From Corynebacterium pelargi (lineage in GTDB: Bacteria; Actinomycetota; Actinomycetes; Mycobacteriales; Mycobacteriaceae), in the NCBI RefSeq assembly GCF_014635485.1, contig NZ_BMCX01000002.1:1-64000 (forward strand): a DNA stretch of 64,000 bases, written 5' to 3'. Within the stretch, counting starts at the first letter, position 1. Each line of letters begins with the position of its first letter. Positions 25,840-34,354 of the stretch are shown here, in pieces. The notes below the pieces were generated by a model. That model saw only the letters and a program-made list of their open reading frames with translations, was not told the origin of the DNA and searched no databases. The position numbers were made by a program, and so were the translations under genes.

Positions 25840-26757
25840 CTAGGGGCGCTCGAAGCGCTCCCGGCGGCCAAGCTGGTGCAGGCGCAGCCACTCGCCAAAC
25901 CCCTTCGGGTCGCGGCGCTGCACAAGGAAGAACCAGGCAAAGCGCGCATACTCCTGCGGCAATAGCCGCCGCATGCCCGGCTGATTCATCAGATAGCCGC
26001 GATTGCGGTAGGTAAAAAAGCGCTTGCCCGGCTGGTCCGGGTACTGGGTATGCATGCGCCCGCCGAGAATCGGCTTGAACTCATCGGAGCCATCGGGGTG
26101 TAAATAGGCGGTGCTTAAGCAGGTGCCAAATTTCAGGCCGGAGCGCTGCAGGCGGCGGTGGTATTCCACCTCATCGCCGCGAATAAAGAGCCGATAATCC
26201 GGCACGCCCACACGCTCTAGGGCATGGGCGGAAAACACAGCGCCATTAAACAGCGAGGCGATGCCTTCAAGCAGATCATCTTCGGGGTGCGCTGGATCAA
26301 TCAGCTCCGAGCGCTGGCGGCGCCACTGCACACCGCGGCGCAAGGGGAAGGCGAGGCGCTCTGGTTCTTCGAGGTTGCACACCACAGGGGAGACGGCCTC
26401 AAGCTCATGGCGTGCGGCGCACTCAAGCAGGGTGGCTAACACCTCGCGGCCTTCGGGGCGGCCATCATCATCGGCGCACCACACCGCATCGGCACCAAGG
26501 GCAAGGGCGTGCAAGAAGCCATAGGCAAAACCGCCGCCGCCGCCGAGATTGTGCTTGGAGGCAAGATAGACGCCGTGATCGCCCGCGTGCTGCTTGAGCA
26601 AGGCCTGCACTTCGGGATCATCGCCATTGTCTACCACGATCACCCAATCCACCGGGTGAGATTGCTGTGCCACTACTTCTAAGGAGTGGGCGAGAAGCTG
26701 CGGGCGATTGTGGGTGACGATCACGGCGGCGATGGCATCACTTGGCTTCAGTGGCAT
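25840..26757 (-). CDS. glfT1: family 2 glycosyltransferase, galactofuranosyltransferase GlfT1-like
   Basis: 305 residues. GT-A fold start AAVIVTHNRPQLLAHSLEVV, nucleotide-sugar motif WCADDDGRPEG (the DDD), and FIRGDEVEYHRRL with the acceptor-side acidic residues. It sits directly behind wzt (3-base gap) and wzm on the minus strand, the arrangement of glfT1 with its ABC exporter in mycobacteria (Rv3781-3783). There GlfT1 adds the first galactofuranose residues to the decaprenyl-linked linker of arabinogalactan. Assignment rests on family plus synteny. Confidence 0.82.
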   Translation of the reverse strand: MPLKPSDAIAAVIVTHNRPQLLAHSLEVVAQQSHPVDWVIVVDNGDDPEVQALLKQHAGDHGVYLASKHNLGGGGGFAYGFLHALALGADAVWCADDDGRPEGREVLATLLECAARHELEAVSPVVCNLEEPERLAFPLRRGVQWRRQRSELIDPAHPEDDLLEGIASLFNGAVFSAHALERVGVPDYRLFIRGDEVEYHRRLQRSGLKFGTCLSTAYLHPDGSDEFKPILGGRMHTQYPDQPGKRFFTYRNRGYLMNQPGMRRLLPQEYARFAWFFLVQRRDPKGFGEWLRLHQLGRRERFERP

Positions 26758-26760
26758 GGC

Positions 26761-27567
26761 TTAGGCTCCCCGCTCTGCTTGTTCCTGGGCGATGCGCTGC
26801 TGCAAACGGCGCACATGTTCGCCGGCCTTGGGTCCCTCATAGGCCTCGACGATCTGATCCACGGCACCGGCTTGGCGGATTTCACCGTGGTCTACCCAAA
26901 GGGCAGTATCGCAAAGCTGCACCAGGAAATCATTGGAGTGAGAGGCAAAGACCAGGATGCCTGAGCGTTTCACCAGCTCCTGCAAACGGGTGCGCGCCTT
27001 GGCCATGAAGGCAGCATCGACGGCGCCGATGCCTTCGTCGAGAAGCAAGATCTCAGGCTCGATGGAGGTAACCACGCCCAAAGCCAGGCGGATGCGCATG
27101 CCGGTGGAGTAGGTGCGAAGCGGCATGGAGAGGTATTCGCCGAGCTCGGTGAATTCGGCGATCTCGTCCATTTTCTGCTTCATCTGCTTGCGGGTCTGGC
27201 CGAGGAAGAGGCCGCGGATGACGATGTTTTCGTAGCCGGAGATCTCCGGGTCCATGCCCACGCCCAGGTCAAAGACGGGGGCCACGCGCCCACGAATATG
27301 CGCAGAGCCGCGGGTGGGCTCATAAATGCCAGAAAGCAGACGCAAAAGGGTGGATTTGCCTGCGCCATTGTGGCCGACCAGGCCGATGCGGTCTCCTTCG
27401 CGGAGGTGAAGATTGACGTTCTTTAAGGCCTCAACCACCACGGTGTTGTCTTGGTTGCGCCCGATGGCACCGCCAGCGGCACCCAGGAAGGCCTTTTTCA
27501 TGGAACGGGATTTGGCGTCGAAAATTGGGAAATCGACGCAGGCGTCATAAGTATCAATTGAAACCAT
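26761..27567 (-). CDS. wzt: ABC transporter ATP-binding protein for galactan export
   Basis: 268 residues. Walker A GLVGHNGAGKSTLLRLL, ABC signature read as YSTGMRIRLALG (YSTGM, typical of the Wzt/TagH polysaccharide branch), Walker B ILLLDEGIGAVD and switch His in FASHSND. A roughly 40-residue amino extension precedes the domain; no long carboxyl carbohydrate-binding domain. Pairs with the permease upstream and precedes glfT1. Confidence 0.88.
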   Translation of the reverse strand: MVSIDTYDACVDFPIFDAKSRSMKKAFLGAAGGAIGRNQDNTVVVEALKNVNLHLREGDRIGLVGHNGAGKSTLLRLLSGIYEPTRGSAHIRGRVAPVFDLGVGMDPEISGYENIVIRGLFLGQTRKQMKQKMDEIAEFTELGEYLSMPLRTYSTGMRIRLALGVVTSIEPEILLLDEGIGAVDAAFMAKARTRLQELVKRSGILVFASHSNDFLVQLCDTALWVDHGEIRQAGAVDQIVEAYEGPKAGEHVRRLQQRIAQEQAERGA

Positions 27568-27594
27568 GGTGTGCTCCTAACCTTGCCTGATCGT

Positions 27595-28491
27595 TTAAAC
27601 CCAATAACTCACGCGGAAACGCCAACGCTTCATGGCCAGTAGCGCCAAGAACAGGCCCACCACGGTGCAAACGCCCACCACGATCCAGTTCTCCGCCTCA
27701 ATCGGCTTACCAATGAGCGGATCGCGCACGATCTCCATGTAGTGATACAGCGGATTCAGCTTGGCAATGGCCGCGCGTTCAGACACCGCCCCGCCCTGGG
27801 CATAGAGCGTTTCGGTGGTCCACACGATGGGGGTGACGTAGAACAGAAGCTGGGTGAGTGCCTCAAGCAGCGGGGAGAAATCGCGGTAGCGCGTGGCCAC
27901 GATGCCAAAGAACATCGACACCCACACGCCATTGATAATCAGCAGCGCCAAACCGGGCACCGCCAGCGCCAGGTCCCAACCCAAAGGGCGGGGGAAGATG
28001 AGCATCAAAATGGCCCAAATGACCATGTTGTGCGCGAGGAAGAGTGTTTGCTTCCACACCAGGCGATACACATGCACCGAAAGTGCTGAGGGGAGCTGCT
28101 TGATTAAGCCCTCGTTGGCGATGAAGACCTCCGAGCCCTCCTTGATGCAGCCGGCGATAAAGCCCCACATGATTAATCCCACAGTGACGTGGGGGAGGAA
28201 CTCGGCCACAGGAATCTTGAACAATACCGAGTACAAAAGGCCCAGCGCCAAGGCCATCACGCCGGTGGCGATGGTGATCCAAAGCGGGCCGAGCACACTG
28301 CGTCGATAGCGTTGCTTGATGTCCTGCCAGCCTAATTGCAGCCAAAGCTCGTGCTGCGAGAAGCCGAAAGTAAGATCCTTCCAGGCACTGGCGAGCGTTT
28401 GAGACTGCGAGGGCTCCGGGTCGCCGTCACCAGCACTGGTGATTCGGGCGATCGTGGCCTCTATATTGCGATGCTCTGCGTTGTCCTGCAC
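27595..28491 (-). CDS. wzm: ABC-2 type permease for galactan export
   Basis: 298 residues. About 35 polar residues, then SAWKDLTFGFSQHELWLQLG and DIKQRYRRSVLGPLWITI, the amphipathic entry motif of Wzm/TagG permeases, and six membrane segments. First gene of the minus-strand trio; moves the lipid-linked galactan precursor across the membrane. Divergent from the class V aminotransferase-like gene across 102 bases. Confidence 0.88.
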   Translation of the reverse strand: MQDNAEHRNIEATIARITSAGDGDPEPSQSQTLASAWKDLTFGFSQHELWLQLGWQDIKQRYRRSVLGPLWITIATGVMALALGLLYSVLFKIPVAEFLPHVTVGLIMWGFIAGCIKEGSEVFIANEGLIKQLPSALSVHVYRLVWKQTLFLAHNMVIWAILMLIFPRPLGWDLALAVPGLALLIINGVWVSMFFGIVATRYRDFSPLLEALTQLLFYVTPIVWTTETLYAQGGAVSERAAIAKLNPLYHYMEIVRDPLIGKPIEAENWIVVGVCTVVGLFLALLAMKRWRFRVSYWV

Positions 28492-28593
28492 AACGTCCTA
28501 CGATAGCCCGGATAGTGCAAGGATTGGATACGACAGGCATACTGTAACGGCAAAAGGTCGAAGGTTTGAAGCAGAAGTGAGGGAGCAACAGGC

Positions 28594-29796
28594 ATGGCAG
28601 TTGATGTAGCTCGGATTCGAGGTCTCTACACCTCGCTGGGCGACGGCTGGACCTACCTGGACGCACACATTCAGCCTCAGATCCCCGAGCGCGTGGCCGC
28701 CGCAGCAGCGCGGGCGTTTCGCTCCGCGCCGACCCTGCCGCGCATGGATGCCCCAGCCGAGCAGGTGGGCTCGCACGCCAAGCTGGCCGTTGCCCCCGCA
28801 GCCTCTGGCCGCGACATGTTCTTAGCCGCGCGCCGGGCTATTGCGGATCTCACGGATACCTCTTCCGATGCGGTGATTTTGGGCCCCAGCCTGCCGGTAT
28901 TGCTTTCGCGCTTTTCCCGCGCCGCGCGCCCGCTGTTGCGCCGCGATGCCTCGGTGGTGCTCTCCCGCGCCGATTCGCGCATGATGAACATCGATGCGCC
29001 GGTGCGCTGGGCCGAGCCCGATGTGGGCACCGGCGAGGTGCCGAGCTGGCAATTTGGTGGGCTTGTCGACGGCTCCACGCGCCTCATCGTGATGCAGACC
29101 GCATCGCCGCAGGTGGGAAGCGTGCATTCCACCTACCACGTTGCCCAGTACGTTCGCGCCGCCTCGCGTGCTTGGATGCTTATCGACGCCACGCCCACCA
29201 TCACCTACCGCAGCGCCCGCCACAGCGACCTAGGCGCCGATATCGTCGCCATCGACGGCCGCGCGCTCGGAGTTCCGGGCATCGCAGCCCTGGCGTTTCG
29301 CGATTACACGATGTTCCCCCGCATCGACCGCAGCGCCTTCATCGACGACGCCTCCCCAGCCCTAGCCATGGCCCTGGCCTCGGCCGTCGACCACCTAGCC
29401 GACCTCGACGAATCCGCCCGCGGCACCCGCAGGAACCGCCTGGCCAAATCCATCGAGGGCCTTGGCGACCACGGCGAACAACTCAGCGCCGCGCTCATCG
29501 AGGCACTGCAGTCCATGCCCAAGGTGCACGTCTTTGGCGTGACCGGCGAAGTGGCCGCCGGCGCAGATGTGGATCGCCTGCCCACCGCCACCTTCGCCAT
29601 CGAAGGAGTACCAGCAGCCACCATCCAACAGCGGCTGCTTACCAACGGCCTGGTGGCCGCCATTAGCGAAGCAGACCCACTGCTTGAAGCAATGGGTCTT
29701 GGTGATACCGAAGGGGCCATCACCTGCGGGCTCGCCCCATTTAATACCGTGGCCGATATTGACCAGCTCGCCCGCGTTGTCGCCAGCCTCGGCTAA
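28594..29796 (+). CDS. class V aminotransferase-fold protein without an obvious PLP lysine
   Basis: 400 residues. The fold landmarks of NifS/CsdA-like enzymes are present (YTSLGDGWTYLDAHIQPQIP, STYHVAQYVRAASRAWMLID, GADIVAIDGRALGVPGIAAL). But where active members have a (S/G)HK that binds PLP this one reads IDGRALG, with no lysine nearby. The neighbour order (galactan trio, this gene, quinone oxidoreductase) matches mycobacterial Rv3778c. It may bind cofactor without classic desulfurase chemistry, or use another residue. A GCATACTGT before the gene could be the promoter. Confidence 0.75.
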   Translation: MAVDVARIRGLYTSLGDGWTYLDAHIQPQIPERVAAAAARAFRSAPTLPRMDAPAEQVGSHAKLAVAPAASGRDMFLAARRAIADLTDTSSDAVILGPSLPVLLSRFSRAARPLLRRDASVVLSRADSRMMNIDAPVRWAEPDVGTGEVPSWQFGGLVDGSTRLIVMQTASPQVGSVHSTYHVAQYVRAASRAWMLIDATPTITYRSARHSDLGADIVAIDGRALGVPGIAALAFRDYTMFPRIDRSAFIDDASPALAMALASAVDHLADLDESARGTRRNRLAKSIEGLGDHGEQLSAALIEALQSMPKVHVFGVTGEVAAGADVDRLPTATFAIEGVPAATIQQRLLTNGLVAAISEADPLLEAMGLGDTEGAITCGLAPFNTVADIDQLARVVASLG

Positions 29797-30740
29797 ACGC
29801 TGAGCACCAGCTTGCCGGTGACTTCCCCGTCTTGGAGCATCTGGTGAGCGCGCTGCGCCTGCTCAAGCGGCAGCGTCTGATGGATGTGGTGGCGAATCAC
29901 GCCCTTGGCCAACAAAGGCCAAATGTGCTCAGTAGTGCTGCGCACAATATTGGCCTTATCGTCTAAGTCCCGGGCACGAAGCGCAGTGGCCGAGATGGTG
30001 CCGCGCTTAGAAAGCAGGCGGCCGATATTCAGCTCGCCCTTCACGCCACCTTGCATGCCAATGATGACCATGTGGCCATCCTTAGCCAAGGCCTTCACAT
30101 TCTGATCCAAGTACTTCGCACCGATGATGTCGAGGATGCGATCGCACTTGTTCTTCAGCACCTCAGCAAAATCCTCCTCCTTGTAATTGATGAGGACATC
30201 CGCGCCCAGTTCCTTGCACGCCTGAAGCTTCTCCTTGGAACCAGCGGTCACGGCCACCGTGAGGCCAAGGTGCTTAGCCAACTGAATGGCGAAGGTGCCA
30301 ATGCCGCCAGCACCACCATGAATCAGCAGCGTTTGACCAGGCTCTAAGCCCGCGAGCATCCCAAGGTTCGACCACACAGTGCAGGCGACCTCCACCACAG
30401 AGGCGGCCTCTTCAAAGGAATAGCCCTCGGGGATTGGCATGAGCTGCCCTTGAGGAACGGCCACATACTCGGCATAGGCACCACCGGCGAGCAAGCAAGC
30501 AACCTTCTCACCCTGCTCGCGATCAGTATCGCCAGCATCCTCAATGACGCCCGCGCACTCCAGTCCCAGCACCTCAGAAGTGCCAGGCGGTGGCGGATAA
30601 TGTCCGGCTGCTTGAAGAAGATCAGCGCGGTTCACACCCACAGCCTTCACCTTCACCAGCACCTCGCCCGGCTTGAGCTCGGGGCGCTCGACATCAGCGA
30701 GCACCAATTGTTGATCGTCTTGTACCTGAATTGCCTTCAT
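29793..30740 (-). CDS. NAD(P)H:quinone oxidoreductase-like zinc-free MDR protein
   Basis: 315 residues from the ATG at 30738-30740 with GGGAGGG upstream; longer frames run into the tRNA gene. Medium-chain fold: GroES-like amino half (GEVLVKVKAVGVNRADLLQA, the quinone oxidoreductase signature) and nucleotide half with HGGAGGIGTFAIQLAKHLG. Zinc ligands of alcohol dehydrogenases are absent. Overlaps the tail of the convergent gene by 4 bases. Likely reduces quinones or enones with NADPH. Confidence 0.88.
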   Translation of the reverse strand: MKAIQVQDDQQLVLADVERPELKPGEVLVKVKAVGVNRADLLQAAGHYPPPPGTSEVLGLECAGVIEDAGDTDREQGEKVACLLAGGAYAEYVAVPQGQLMPIPEGYSFEEAASVVEVACTVWSNLGMLAGLEPGQTLLIHGGAGGIGTFAIQLAKHLGLTVAVTAGSKEKLQACKELGADVLINYKEEDFAEVLKNKCDRILDIIGAKYLDQNVKALAKDGHMVIIGMQGGVKGELNIGRLLSKRGTISATALRARDLDDKANIVRSTTEHIWPLLAKGVIRHHIHQTLPLEQAQRAHQMLQDGEVTGKLVLSV

Positions 30741-30826
30741 ACCCTCCCACGTTAAAAGAAAACTCAGTTTTGGGGTAGACTTTGAGCCTGTTCCAGCCCA
30801 GCAAAGACGTTTGGGCAGGACGAGCT

Positions 30827-30911
30827 GGAGGTATGGCAGAGCGGCCGAATGCACTGGTCTTGAAAACCAGCGTTGGGAAACCAACCCAGGGTTCAAATCC
30901 CTGTGCCTCCG
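30827..30911 (+). tRNA. tRNA-Ser (TGA anticodon)
   Basis: Acceptor ggaggta pairs with tgcctcc; anticodon stem ctggt/accag encloses cttgaaa (anticodon TGA); a long variable arm (cgttgggaaaccaacc) and the T arm ggttcaaatcc follow. CCA is not encoded. A ccccc...ggggg-ttttt hairpin follows at about 30922-30965. Confidence 0.95.
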
Positions 30912-31123
30912 CAATTTGAGCGCCCCCGCTGGCCTGGTGTTTTGCCTGGTTGGTGGGGGTTTTTCGTGGGTGTAGCACTCGTTTTAGGCAGCCTTTTGAA
31001 GTTTTTTAACGCTAACGGTTGCCAACAAAATGTGGCTATGTGTAATGTTCAACCAGTCGGTTCAAGGATGTAACGCTTTGAACCCGACGACCGATCGTAG
31101 ATTCCCTCAACGGAAGGCATTAC

Positions 31124-31420
31124 ATGTCCACCTTCACCCTCATCATTTCCGCCATCACCGCCATCGCGGGCCTCATCGTTCCGATCGCGCAGTCGAGCTC
31201 TGCCGACAAGGAGCCCACCCCAATTTCTTCCGAGAAGCAGCCCGCCACCGAAGAAGCCACCCCTGAGGTAACTGAAGAAGCAACCGAAGAGGTTGCCGAA
31301 GAGGCCACCGAGGCACCTGCCGAAGAAGCCACCGAAGAGGTTGCCGAGGAAACCACTGAAGCACCGGCTGAAGACACCGAGGCACCTGCCGAGGATGCCG
31401 CTGCGGAATCTGCTGAGTAA
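31124..31420 (+). CDS. small anchored protein with acidic Glu/Ala/Thr repeats
   Basis: 98 residues. A single hydrophobic stretch (TLIISAITAIAGLIVPIAQ) is followed by a tail of repeats such as EEATEEVAEEATEAPAEEA, nearly all Glu, Ala, Thr, Pro and Val. A ribosome site (GGAAGG) lies upstream and a strong terminator downstream, so it looks expressed. The hydrophobic part could be a signal peptide or anchor, putting a highly negative rod on the outside. No family recognised. Confidence 0.7.
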   Translation: MSTFTLIISAITAIAGLIVPIAQSSSADKEPTPISSEKQPATEEATPEVTEEATEEVAEEATEAPAEEATEEVAEETTEAPAEDTEAPAEDAAAESAE

Positions 31421-31439
31421 AAACAACATTCCAACGCCC

Positions 31440-31478
31440 AGCCCCGCCGGAGTTCTGAACTTCACGGCGGGGCTTTCG
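31440..31478 (+). terminator. terminator after the acidic-repeat gene
   Basis: agccccgccg / cggcggggct perfect 10-bp stem with a 15-base loop, then tttc. Confidence 0.85.
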
Positions 31479-31573
31479 CGCGCCTTAAGTCTCGGTCTTC
31501 TAGGCACCCCAATCTGTTCAAGTTGAGGAGCCTGGCGAGTGCTCACTACTCTTCGAGCCCTGAATGACCCCGC

Positions 31574-32064
31574 GTGTGCACTTTCCAGTGTCAATCGGGT
31601 CCCGATTCTGGGTTTGGGCGCCGTTTGTCATGGGATAGTGCACGGTTGGGGTCCGATTACCTGGCTTTGGCCGTTGGTGTGTGCACTTTCCAGTGGCAAT
31701 CGGCCTCGAAATCTCGAATTCCACCCCGTTTGTCATGGGATAGTGCACGGTTGGGGTCCGATTGCCTGGCTTAGGGCGTTGGTGTGTGCACTTTCCAGTG
31801 TCAATCGGCCACGAAAATCTGAATTGCACCTCGTTTGTCATGGGATAGTGCACGGTTGGGTGCAGAAGAGGCTGTAGGTTCCACAAAGTGTGCAGTTTCC
31901 AGTGTCAATCGGGTTCCGATTCTGGGGTTGGGCGCCGTTTGCCATGGGATAGTGCACGGTTGGGTCTTAGTCACCTGCCTAGGGCCACTTCGGTGTGCAG
32001 TTTCCAGTGTCATTCGGCCACGAAAATCTGAATTGCACCCCGTTTGCCATGGGAAAGTGCACAC
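31574..32064. repeat. palindromic 105-bp repeat array A (five units)
   Basis: Left arms (GTGCACTTTCC or GTGCAGTTTCC) start at 31576, 31681, 31786, 31890 and 31995, giving periods of 105, 105, 104 and 105. Each unit is an imperfect palindrome: left arm ...CCAGTGTCAATCGG, a ~30-base centre, right arm CGTTTGTCATGGGATAGTGCAC, then a linker of about 37 bases. Centres alternate between two versions (ccgattctgggtttgggcg and acgaaaatctgaattgcac). The array fills the gap between the + strand acidic-repeat gene and the - strand moeB. Register slips of one base make it non-coding. No gene seen in 31479-32097. Confidence 0.9.
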
Positions 32065-32097
32065 CAGCCCAACCAACCCAACCAACCCCAGCCCGTA

Positions 32098-33120
32098 TTA
32101 GCCCTCCCAGGCGTCGATGCCGCCGCGCAGGCTGCGCAGGCCCGTGACTCCGCGCTCGCTGAGCAGGAAGTATGCCTGCTCGGAGCGTATCCCGGCCTGG
32201 CAGTAGAGCACTGCGTTGTTGGGGACGAGGGCTCCGGCCTTAATGGCGGATAGGGGTACGTTTTGGGCGCCGGGGATGTGGGTGAGGGCGTATTCGTGGG
32301 GTTCGCGCACGTCGATGAGTGGCGTGGCGGAGTCGGTAAAGGCGGAGTCGGTAAAGGCGGGGTCGGTGATGGTGGGGGCGTGTGGTTGGGTGGCTGGGGG
32401 TTCGCTAAGCACGCGGTTGAGGGTGGTGCTTGAACTGCGCAAAGGTATGTGGTCCCAGGTTTGTTCTAGGGAGGAGTAGTAGGCGAGGGTGCCTAACAGT
32501 GGGGTGCCGAGTCCGGTGATGAGTTTGATGGCCTCCATGGACATGGCGGATCCCATGACGCCGACGAGGGGGCCGAGCACGCCGGCTTGGGCGCAGCTTG
32601 GCACTTGGCCTGGTTGGGGAGGTTGGGGGAAGAGGTCTTCATAAAGTGGGCCGTGGCCTGCCCAGAACACTGACATTTGGGCGTCGAAACCCAAGATTGC
32701 GGCCCAGATGTGGGGGATGCCTTTGCGGGCGCAGGCAGTCGAGACGATGTGACGGGTGTCGAAGTTATCGGAGCCGTCGAGCACCACCTGGCCTTGGATG
32801 AGGTCCATGGCCTCTGGCCAGCGCAGACGCTGGTGCACGGCTTCGATGTGCACGTCGGGGTTTAAGGCCAAGAGTGCGTCGCGGGCCGATTCCACTTTGG
32901 GTCTGCCTACGTCGGCGGTGTTGTGCAGCACTTGGCGGTGCAGGTTGGATTCGTCGACGTGGTCGTCGTCGATGATGGTGATGCGCCCGATCCCGGCGGC
33001 CGCGAGGTATTGCAGGGCGGGGGATCCTAATCCGCCGGCGCCGATGCAGGTGACGTGGGCGTCGAAAAGCTTTTCTTGCAGCTTAGGGCCGATGAGTGTT
33101 TCTTGGCGGGCGTATCTCAC
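32098..33120 (-). CDS. moeB: MoeB/ThiF-type adenylyltransferase with rhodanese domain
   Basis: 340 residues from a GTG whose GTGA overlaps the stop of the mog-moaE gene. E1-like domain: IGAGGLGSPALQYLAAAGIG, DDDHVDESNLHRQVLH, and the SCAQAGVLGPLVGVMG catalytic-Cys region. A carboxyl rhodanese domain (LIDVREPHEYALTHIPGA, active loop YCQAGIRS) completes it. It activates the carboxyl end of MoaD and loads sulfur for molybdopterin synthesis. The two CxxC zinc pairs of many MoeB proteins are not visible. A short TDPAFTDSAFTDSAT linker joins the domains. Confidence 0.88.
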   Translation of the reverse strand: MRYARQETLIGPKLQEKLFDAHVTCIGAGGLGSPALQYLAAAGIGRITIIDDDHVDESNLHRQVLHNTADVGRPKVESARDALLALNPDVHIEAVHQRLRWPEAMDLIQGQVVLDGSDNFDTRHIVSTACARKGIPHIWAAILGFDAQMSVFWAGHGPLYEDLFPQPPQPGQVPSCAQAGVLGPLVGVMGSAMSMEAIKLITGLGTPLLGTLAYYSSLEQTWDHIPLRSSSTTLNRVLSEPPATQPHAPTITDPAFTDSAFTDSATPLIDVREPHEYALTHIPGAQNVPLSAIKAGALVPNNAVLYCQAGIRSEQAYFLLSERGVTGLRSLRGGIDAWEG

Positions 33121-34037
33121 TCGATGCCCACCCATTGCGTGCGGCCGTCGCGCAGGTGCTGTTCCTTCCAGATGGGCACCTCCGCTTTCACGGCGTCGGC
33201 CAGGGCGCTGGCGGCGTGGAAGGCGTCGTGGCGGTGTGCGGCGGCGGCCACCACTAAAAAGGCGGTGTCTCCAATGGTCAGCGGCCCGGTTCTGTGGGCG
33301 GCGTAGATGCGCGCGTTGGGGTGTTCGGCGGCGATGCGCTGGCACACTTCGCGCATGACGTTTTCGGCGTCGGGGTGCGCGGTGTAGGTGAGGTCGGCTA
33401 CTGCTTCGCCGCCGTCGTGGTCGCGCACCACCCCGTCGAATGTGACCACGGCGCCCATGGCTGGGGTGGCGGTTTCGCGCCGTGCGTGCTCTGCGTCGAT
33501 GGGGGAGTCGCTGATCCTGGCTGCGATCACTTTCCCGGTTTGTTCCCGCACGTATTCGGGGTCGTTGTGCCCTTGGTGAGTGTTGCCGCGCGCGGCGTCG
33601 ATGATCGCACCGAGCAGTGGTTCGAGCACCGTCATGCCATCGCGCACGGCTTTGGGGCTGCCTGGCAGCGTGCAAATAAAACTGCGCCCGGCCATGCCCG
33701 CGACTCCGCGCGAAAGCACTGCGTATGGGGTGTTGTTGAGCCCTTCTTGCCAGATGGCGTGCATGATCGCGGGCATGGGCCTATCTATATGCGCCTGCGC
33801 CGCTTCCACCGTCTGATCCTCGGGCCCTATGCCCGTGCCGCCGGTGCTGATGATGACGTCTGCGCCAAGGAGCTTTTCGACGCCCCACGCCACATCCCTA
33901 TCAGCCACCACGGTGGCCTCGGGGGTGTCGAAGCCGAGGCCGCGGAGCCACCGGACGAGTTCGGGCCCGGTGGTGTCTTGGTATGTTCCGGCGGCAGCTC
34001 GTGTGGAGGCCACCAGGACCCGCGCGCTGCGCTTCAT
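33117..34037 (-). CDS. fused Mog/MoaB-like and MoaE protein
   Basis: 306 residues, AGGAG 7 bases before the ATG. Residues 1-155: MoaB/Mog fold (STGGTGIGPEDQTVEA, SRGVAGMAGRSFICTLPGSPKAV), which adenylates molybdopterin. Residues 165-306: MoaE, large subunit of molybdopterin synthase (GAVVTFDGVVRD, AAAAHRHDAFHAASALADAVKAEVPIWKEQ). Fusion puts two steps of cofactor synthesis in one chain. Overlaps moeB by 4 bases; moaD is divergent, 50 bases away. Confidence 0.88.
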   Translation of the reverse strand: MKRSARVLVASTRAAAGTYQDTTGPELVRWLRGLGFDTPEATVVADRDVAWGVEKLLGADVIISTGGTGIGPEDQTVEAAQAHIDRPMPAIMHAIWQEGLNNTPYAVLSRGVAGMAGRSFICTLPGSPKAVRDGMTVLEPLLGAIIDAARGNTHQGHNDPEYVREQTGKVIAARISDSPIDAEHARRETATPAMGAVVTFDGVVRDHDGGEAVADLTYTAHPDAENVMREVCQRIAAEHPNARIYAAHRTGPLTIGDTAFLVVAAAAHRHDAFHAASALADAVKAEVPIWKEQHLRDGRTQWVGIE

Positions 34038-34087
34038 TGCTTACTCCTGACCATTAAGCACGGCTATTTTCTATCTAATTTAGCGTT

Positions 34088-34354
34088 ATGCTGTGCTGCA
34101 TGGAGATCCACTATTTCGCCGCTGCGCGCGCTGCCCGGGGCTTGGAGGTTGAGCACCTCGAATTTGAGGGCAGCTTGGGCCAATTGCTTGAGCACCTTGC
34201 CCACTTAGGCACGCAGCACACCGATAGTGGTTTAAGCCTTGGCGACGTACTCCAGCGCTGCACCTTCCTTCTCGATGGCGCCCGCGCCGAAGCCGATGCG
34301 CCACTTACAGGCGTGCAGCGAGTCGATATTCTGCCTCCTTTTGCCGGTGGCTAA
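34088..34354 (+). CDS. moaD: molybdopterin synthase small subunit
   Basis: 88 residues; ubiquitin-like fold ending in ILPPFAGG with the obligatory Gly-Gly that carries the thiocarboxylate. TAATTT at 34076-34081 lies 7 bases before the ATG at 34088, consistent with a leaderless transcript from that start; an in-frame ATG at 34100 (MEIHYFAAARAARG) is the alternative. Divergent from mog-moaE, whose product is its partner. No moaA or moaC is in the window. Confidence 0.85.
   Translation: MLCCMEIHYFAAARAARGLEVEHLEFEGSLGQLLEHLAHLGTQHTDSGLSLGDVLQRCTFLLDGARAEADAPLTGVQRVDILPPFAGG

Noticed and set aside
31574..32064. CRISPR-like array
   Set aside because: Units are 105 bp, imperfect palindromes with related centres and linkers; there are no identical short repeats with unique spacers and no cas genes in the window.
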